From Staphylotrichum longicolle (lineage: Eukaryota; Ascomycota; Sordariomycetes; Sordariales; Chaetomiaceae), in assembly GCA_019096155.1 (NCBI GenBank), contig JAHCVI010000001.1:6572001-6636000 (forward strand): a DNA stretch of 64,000 nucleotides. Direction: 5' to 3'. Of this stretch, positions 58,764 through 64,000 are shown in pieces (the first letter of the stretch is position 1; each line of letters opens with the position of its first letter). A program made the position numbers and the translations under genes. The notes below the pieces were generated by a model. That model saw only the letters and a program-made list of their open reading frames with translations. It searched no databases and had not been told where the DNA came from.

Positions 58764-59054
58764 TTGGGAGGTTGGCTCAACGGTCAACCAACACACACTT
58801 TCGTTGCTGTTCCCAACAGCTCGCGGGTTCAATTCCCGCCACGTAGGTCCAACAGCACATTTTCCGGAGCTTCCAGTGGCTAATCCCCACCCCATATTTC
58901 GAACCGTGCTGTTGCCTCTACGTCAGTTACTGGTGGGCCTTGTCGGATCTCTAGACAGTACTCTCTGCTCGCGCAGAGAGTATCCATACACTGAAGCATT
59001 GTCAAATCTCCTAGATTGGTACACCTGTTCGCGCAGGTGTACCCATACGCTTTT
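58764..59054 (+). ncRNA. tRNA-like, Pol III-type structured element, copy 2
   Basis: A box TGGCTCAACGG (58773-58783) and B box GGTTCAATTCC (58826-58836), 53 nt apart exactly as in copy 1. The T arm pairs perfectly (GCGGG/CCCGC) and an anticodon-like arm GCTG-TTCCCAA-CAGC has a 7-nt loop. Downstream CAACAGCAC pairs with GTGCTGTTG. Two hairpins follow: 58958-58983 (loop CTCGCG, then CCATAC) and 59018-59043 (loop TTCGCG, then CATACGC and TTTT at 59051-59054). The copy sits 0.5 kb upstream of paralogue B, on the same strand. The second hairpin's stem differs from that of copy 1 by paired changes. Confidence 0.65.
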
Positions 59055-59576
59055 AGTGTTTCTTACTTTGATCGAAGACTCAGTCAGCCAGGAAAGTCAC
59101 TCCATCCTCTTTCATGATTCCGGTCCACGGTGTTCTTCCCTTTTTCTCGCAACGCCTTCCCGATTGCCTGGCAAAAATCTTGAAGACTAACCCTTCGCCT
59201 TCACTGCCTTCACTGCCCTCAATCCGCATGAAAATCGATGCGTTCAACGGTCCGCTGCCTGATGACCTCGACCGACTTGAACTGTTCATGCCAAAACTTG
59301 ACGCCCAAATCGTTCCATCGGTTTCCGTGATCTCTCCCCCCAAAACATCTTGATCATTTTCTCCCACCTGACTTATCACCAAAACTCTGCCCGCCTGACT
59401 TGGTCGCCGAACTTTCTCTCGCCCAACCTCACCACAAACCTTCCTTCCCGACCAGACCCCAACCTCTCCTCGCACACTCACAAGAACGATCCAGTTTTCC
59501 GAGAAAAAAGACCACCGCTTCTCTTCAATCTTTCAAGTTCTCGCGACAAAAAAATCATTTTCCGCTTCTTTGAAAA
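59055..59576. other. Leader/promoter of paralogue B
   Basis: About 520 bases of pyrimidine-rich sequence between the element's T4 stop and the ATG of paralogue B. No separate gene seen. Confidence 0.45.
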
Positions 59577-60596
59577 ATGGGAGTTGGGCGCACCGCAGGT
59601 CGACCGACCCAAAAACCCCGTCGCCACCACCGCGCCGCCTCGCCGCCTTCCCACCTCCCTCGTCAGCCGGGCAAGCCCCAGGCCAAGAACAAACTCGTGC
59701 TGCGAAGCAAGCTCCCCAAAGCGGGGATGATCTACCCCTTCGACCGCACCCTGCTGAGGCGCCACCGCCGCGATCTCGCCCTCACCGCCGGCCTCCGCAA
59801 GGACACGCACCATGTGTCTCCCCAGCTGCTCGACACCCGCTTCTCTCGCATGTTTGAGCTGGCGAGACAACTGTTGCCGCAGCAGCAGCGCTCTAGAGGT
59901 ACTGAGACAGAAGCGGCGGCATGGGACGGCATTGGGCCGATTGCTTTCATCGCGTCTCTCCGACAGCACGAGGCCCTCGCGCCCTGGGCACAGGCCGTCT
60001 CGGACGACCTGTTCATCAGCTTGTTTCTGGTTCTTGGAGCCGCGCGCCGGAACTGGTACGATACACCCCGGAAGCCATTGGATGTGGCGCAGCACTGTGA
60101 GCTCGCGCGGGCGATCGACGCGTTTGGTCGGGCTGAGACCTTTGAGTGGACCGGTGTGGACGTGGTTGCGTGGATTCGGGGCGGTGGGCTCATGTTTCAC
60201 GGCAACAAGATGGCAGGAAGGAATGCGGATGACGAGCGGCGTGGCAAGCATGAAGAGATGGACGAGGAGGAGGGCAGCGACCAGGAGAGTGATCTGAACG
60301 ACGGGCGGCTTGCGAGGTCGATGTCGTCGTTGATGGTGGCGGACGCGGAAGAAAAGATGGACGAAGAAGTCGACGGTCCGTTTGGAAGGCAGATGCGCTC
60401 GTTGACAGTGGAGGACACCAGAAAGGACACGAAGGACAAGGGAGACACGACCATCCGCAAGCGCCAAGACGCCCGCAGACAGATCGATTTGACTCTGGAT
60501 CAAGTGGTGGAGAGCATGCGGCTGCTCAATACTGCCTTCGACGAGGCAGAGTTGGCGGAATCCTTTGCGGCCATGCACATTCGTGACCTGACGTAG
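59577..60596 (+). CDS. Unrecognised fungal protein, paralogue B
   Basis: Single exon, 339 codons, ATG 59577. The family is unknown to me. Like paralogue A, it starts MGVG, has a basic Pro-rich linker, KAGMIYPFDRTLLRRHRRD, and FLVLGAARRNWYDTPRKP followed by VAQHCELARAIDAFG. Then come a Glu/Asp-rich acidic spacer and LTLDQVVESMRLLN near the end. The N-terminal linker and acidic spacer differ most between the two, so the conserved blocks probably form one folded domain. No membrane segment or signal. The conserved Arg/His/Trp/Cys positions are candidates for function, but none matches a catalytic motif I know. Confidence 0.8.
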   Translation: MGVGRTAGRPTQKPRRHHRAASPPSHLPRQPGKPQAKNKLVLRSKLPKAGMIYPFDRTLLRRHRRDLALTAGLRKDTHHVSPQLLDTRFSRMFELARQLLPQQQRSRGTETEAAAWDGIGPIAFIASLRQHEALAPWAQAVSDDLFISLFLVLGAARRNWYDTPRKPLDVAQHCELARAIDAFGRAETFEWTGVDVVAWIRGGGLMFHGNKMAGRNADDERRGKHEEMDEEEGSDQESDLNDGRLARSMSSLMVADAEEKMDEEVDGPFGRQMRSLTVEDTRKDTKDKGDTTIRKRQDARRQIDLTLDQVVESMRLLNTAFDEAELAESFAAMHIRDLT

Positions 60597-60905
60597 TCTT
60601 GGCGGCGCAGGAGGGGTCAACGTGGAGGAGGAAGAGACGAGAGAGGATTTTGTGGAGGCTCCGCATCGAGTGAAACCCTCTGGGCAGAACAAGAGGGGGT
60701 TTAAAGGTTCACGATGTGATGAAGAAGAGCGTGTTTGGTAGATATTCGCAGCGTTATTCAAAGCCACGGCAACGATTTCATTATTCAGTTGCTGTCCTAA
60801 GCCCGGCTTGTCTCTGCCACAAACCGGCATGCTCGAGGCCTTTACGCATCTCCGACATCAAATGGCGGCGGTCGTCCTAGCAACCTGTCACCTAGTACGA
60901 CTCGC
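60597..60905. other. Intergenic region, no gene seen
   Basis: About 310 bases downstream of paralogue B, before the third tRNA-like fragment. Confidence 0.45.
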
Positions 60906-61010
60906 CACCTGCCTGCCACCTGTTTCCAACCGGGCAGAGGGAATATATAGCCCTCCCTCCAGCTCGAGTATTACAACATGTTGGGAGGTTGGCTCAACGG
61001 CCAACTCAAT
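60906..61010 (+). repeat. Truncated tRNA-like element, copy 3
   Basis: Upstream module CACCTG...CCGGGCAGAGGGAATATATAG (60907-60950) followed by TTGGGAGG and A box TGGCTCAACGG (60990-61000) matches copies 1 and 2. A GTTGG/CCAAC hairpin is kept. After CCAAC the similarity stops, with no B box or TCGCG hairpin. It is a 3'-truncated or decayed copy. Confidence 0.6.
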
Positions 61011-61086
61011 GAGGCATCTTGTACACCCTGATAAAGTGGGCAGGAGGAAGCTACCTAAAATCTTCAATTTCTGGCTGCAATAAGAT

Positions 61087-62561
61087 TCATGACTCTTTCT
61101 GCTTTTTCTCTCCATCATTGCTGTCGCAGAGCAGGACAAAGTCCACCCCCTCATCCCAGAACCAGGAACGCAGTTCCTCCATCTCGCTCGCGTAGACTGA
61201 GTCCGGATCATACAATTCTCCAAGCCCTCGAGCATCAAGCTCGATCTTGCGCAGAGCTGCATAGCGGCCTGCGTCCGACTTGGCGTCCAGCAACTCCATT
61301 AGACCGAGAGTGATGATGAACCCATCCCGAAAAGCGTCAGCTCCCTCAGTGATTCGGGTAGAATTAGAACACGCGCATCTTCTTCCGGGCCGTGGTGCAC
61401 CTCAACATCCGCAACGTTTGGCTGGACCAGCACGACTTCGAACAATTGCACCCCCAGGGTCTCGAGCGCAGTGAACTCGCGGAGCTGAAGAAAGCTGGGA
61501 TGTTCGTATACCCTATCATGTCGCATCCAGTCTCTCACTGTGTACGATAGCTCTTTGAGCGTGTGTGTCCAGGGGGACAAGGCCGAGATGACTTCGGAAA
61601 AATCTACGAACTGATCGCGCGAGTCGAGCTTCGTCTCCAGCTGCTGTATGCTGACTTTGGATAGCCTTGGCCCTACTGTGCTCAAGAGTCGAAAGAACGA
61701 GGCGACGTCCAGGCGGGCATTAGTGAGCGTCAGCTCGGTGAGATTCTCGAGCGGAGGGAACGGAGCCAGCACAATCCGGTTTTGAGAGTTGAAGAACCAG
61801 TGTAGGCCGCCCGTGCAACCGGTGTAGTGCAGGATCTCAAGATTTGGGGCCGTCTTGATGAAGGGTATTGCTTGCTCCAGCGGGAAGGAAGGGCCACAGC
61901 CGCTGAAGACCAGCGCCTTGAGCGAGGTTAACGGGGCCCTGGAGAGATCCAGCTGGCTGGTCCCGTGAGATGGTAGACGGAAGTGGGCACGCTGCAGATT
62001 GGGCGCAAAATCGAGCAGCATCGAGATCAAGGTGCCGTAGCCCTCCGAGTCCTCTGGGCGATTGGGCGACTTCGCATCGCCAACCTCGATCTCCGACACT
62101 CTCTCGTGTAGGCGGGCTTGGTCCGCGTGGCGCCACACATCGCGAATGAAATAATAGACGCCGTGTTCGTGAAAAGTGGCCAGAATATGATAGAGGAAAG
62201 GCTGTGTCACAGCGCGCAGCGTCTTGCAAACGCGGCTGAGACTCAGCAGATCCGCCGATGGTGACCGGAATGTCGCATCGTCAACGTCAATATTCCATGG
62301 CCATGTGTCGTTTCCATGCCTGTGCTGACAGTGCCGGCAGAGATGCTCGCAGATCTCAAACAGGAGCTCGGGAGGGAGCGTGATCAGGCTTGAACGGCCC
62401 ATTCCTGTGTGGACGACGACGACGGGAGGACGTTGAATGCATTCAGGCACCAAGGCAGCCGTTGGTTGCGGATCCACTCGAACCCCAGCCTGAGCAGAAG
62501 TGGGCTCGCTTTCGGAAGCTGCCAAGAGCGGCTCAACTGAATCCGGTAACCTCATCGCCAT
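61087..62561 (-). CDS. F-box protein with an in-exon frame break
   Basis: Minus strand, likely ATG 62561 (MAMRLPDS); MGRSSLITLPPELL is an alternative. The F-box is SLITLPPELLFEICEHLC...LLSLSRVCKTLRAVTQPFLY, which in this family binds Skp1 in SCF ubiquitin ligases. Leu-rich segments follow (LTSLKALVFSGC, LENLTELTLTNARLDVASFF) and resemble degenerate LRRs that would recognise the substrate. The main frame ends at 61299-61301 (LTLFGMGSSSLSV, stop). The next frame begins inside that stop (TAATG) and continues MELLDAKSDAGRYAALRKIE to a stop at 61087, as if the two parts were one protein. A two-base surplus (or one-base loss) in the CTCTC run near 61305 would explain it. Confidence 0.75.
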
Positions 62562-63113
62562 GTGGTGCACGAAGCGGCTCGACAGCGGCTGGAGAGCGGG
62601 TAATTTCAGTGGGACCCGCCCGATGGGTGCCACCCAAAGCTTGTCTCGAAATCGGGCCAAATTGGGACATCGACGATTCTCAAAGCAAACCCAGCAAACC
62701 CAGCACAAACACGGTGCAGAGTCAGCAACATCTCAGCATCCCGCCAAGACGGAGTCAATCAAAAAGAGGGAAACTGCCATCACAAAGCAGCCATTGTCTG
62801 TGGCAGTGCACGCCATGTGCCTGGTGCAAGTTGGTAAGCGATCCAAGGTTGAGTTCCGATCTCAGACGCAAACGCGGCAATGGGAAGATCGCAGTAGCAG
62901 AGACTTGGCGGTCTCGGCTGACGCGACTGGCCCCTGATGTTGGCAATTAAAATGGACATTGAACCCCCCATCTTGACGTCTTCCAGAAACTCTGTTTAAA
63001 CAACACAAACTTTTGCTGGGCGCACCTTGTCGGCGACGAAGACGCTCCTTTTGGCTGTCTTTTTGCCTCACCCATCTCGCTTCTCATCACAGTCCTTCTT
63101 GCCATTCATCACG
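62562..63113. other. Divergent intergenic region
   Basis: About 550 bases between the starts of the F-box gene (-) and the RTA1 gene (+). Probably both promoters; no other feature seen. Confidence 0.5.
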
Positions 63114-64000
63114 ATGAGTGCTACCGGTACGCCCCCTACCAACCCTAACCCCCATCAATATCGACAAACATCAACAATCACCCCCTGAACCCCCTTTCCA
63201 AACAGGATCGCAGCACGACTAACACCCTCAGGGCCCCCTCCCGGCGTGACCACCGGCGGCTCCTCGCGCCGCGTCGGCTACGTCGACCCCAACTGGCCCT
63301 TCCCCGGCGGGCCCAACGACGCCCCCGTCATCATCTACGGCTACACGCCCTCCTTCGCCCTCGCCCTGCTCGCCACCATCCTCTTCTCGCTCTACTTCGT
63401 CGTGCACCTCTTCCAGGTCGTCCGCCACCGCACCACCTACTTCTGCACCTTCCCCATCGGCCTGGCCTTCGAGATCGTCGGCTACATCGCCCGCTGCCTG
63501 TCGGCCAAGGTCAACCCGTACAACCTCATCTACTTCATCCTGCAGTACTTCTTCATCGTGACGGCTCCCGTCTTCCTCGCCGCGGGCATCTACGCCATCC
63601 TGTCGGCGCTGATCAACCGGCTCGGGCGGCGCTACGCGCTGCTGCCGCCGCGCGTCATCCTGTGGTTCTTTATCGCGTCCGACACCATCGCGACGGTCAC
63701 GCAGATCGCGGGCGCCGCGCTGATCGGCGTCAAGCAGAAGAGGAGGGAGGACCCGACCGTCGCCAACAACATCCTGCTGGGCGGCCTGGCGTACCAGGTC
63801 TTCTCGATCGGCATGTTCATCATCCTGACGGTCGTGTTCCTCGTGCGCGCGCGCCGGCGGGTGCGGGAGAGCGGGCTGGGTTTGTTTGTGACGGCCTTCT
63901 GCGCCGCGACCGTGCTCATCTATCTGAGGACGGTGTTTAGGCTGGCCGAGACGGCCGAGGGGCTGGGCGGGGATCTGAGCACCAAGGAGGTGTACTTTGG
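63114..64000 (+). CDS. RTA1-family lipid-translocating membrane protein (partial)
   Basis: Exon 1 is tiny (63114-63126, MSAT plus one base), then a 105-nt intron (GTACGC, CTAAC branch, CAG), then exon 2 from 63232, open to the window's end. After GYVDPNWPFPGGP comes a series of hydrophobic helices: FALALLATILFSLYFVVHLF, GLAFEIVGYIAR, LIYFILQYFFIVTAPVFLAA, LWFFIASDTIATVTQIAGAA, LGGLAYQVFSIGMFIILTVV and a further one. The motifs QxFxI[VL]xAPVFLAAxxY and DxxxxxxQxxG are typical of RTA1-like proteins, which are linked to lipid flipping and resistance to toxic sterol-active compounds. The C-terminus lies beyond the window. Confidence 0.88.

Noticed and set aside
58764..58850. Ordinary tRNA gene with anticodon CCC
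   Set aside because: A and B boxes are present, but the acceptor arms do not pair, the D arm is abnormal and the A-B distance is about nine bases too long.
47694..60596. Simple inverted segmental duplication carrying both gene and element
   Set aside because: The elements are on the same strand while the genes are on opposite strands, and intergenic sequence otherwise shows no similarity I can see.
59478..60830. 450-codon minus-strand frame opposite paralogue B
   Set aside because: Sense protein is supported by its paralogue; the antisense frame has no such support.

Overview
This window looks like GC-rich nuclear DNA of a filamentous ascomycete, most likely a Sordariomycete (perhaps Sordariales/Chaetomiaceae; this is inferred from gene style, not measured). 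Genes are compact. Introns are short (about 43-215 nt) with GT-AG borders and CTAAC/CTGAC-like branch sequences. The gene content is typical of fungi: a DUF7708-type NACHT-ankyrin NLR, a NACHT_N-type NLR, a BtgC-like GH17 enzyme, a Zn2Cys6 regulator, a fungal CorA and an RTA1 protein.

Layout. 1.3-3.6 kb: an Asn/Gly-repeat single-pass membrane protein. 4.0-5.2 kb: a SWIM/RING zinc-finger protein. 5.7-9.7 kb: NLR 1. 10-11.5 kb (-): a fatty-acid desaturase-type enzyme. 14.2-16.3 kb: an AAA ATPase. 16.5-18.3 kb (-): a secreted bicupin oxalate decarboxylase. 19.0-19.9 kb: a DUF1275 membrane protein. 20.5-21.8 kb: a conserved fungal protein. 24.0-25.5 kb: a membrane-anchored amidoligase-like protein. 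27.2-29.4 kb (-): GH17 glucanase. 31.2-31.9 kb: a small conserved protein, followed by tRNA-Gly(GCC) on the minus strand. 33.1-36.1 kb: a CorA-type Mg2+ transporter. 37.0-38.3 kb: a mitochondrial acyl-CoA dehydrogenase. 38.9-43.2 kb (-): NLR 2. 45.1-47.2 kb: a nucleoside-hydrolase-like protein. 47.7-48.7 kb (-) and 59.6-60.6 kb (+): two paralogues of an unrecognised family (A and B). 49.5-56.2 kb: a gene-poor stretch. 56.2-57.9 kb: the Zn2Cys6 factor. 61.1-62.6 kb (-): an F-box protein with a frame break. 63.1 kb to the end: the start of an RTA1-family membrane protein.

The most unusual signal is a small family of RNA-polymerase-III-like elements near paralogues A and B (49.2-49.5, 58.7-59.05 and a truncated copy at 60.9-61.0 kb). 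The two full copies have tRNA-like A and B boxes exactly 53 nt apart, an upstream TATA-like module, one or two 10-bp hairpins with a YTCGCG loop, the same CATACGC tail and a T4 stop. Comparing the last hairpin of each copy shows three paired (compensatory) base changes, which argues for a structured transcript. Other points of interest are two intron positions shared by the two NLRs (one inside the P-loop), a hexanucleotide-repeat gene that stays open in all three + strand frames, and three genes with one- or two-nucleotide frame breaks inside exons.

The genes do not form one pathway; this is a chromosomal segment of independent genes. All exon borders were derived by eye and not confirmed by transcripts.
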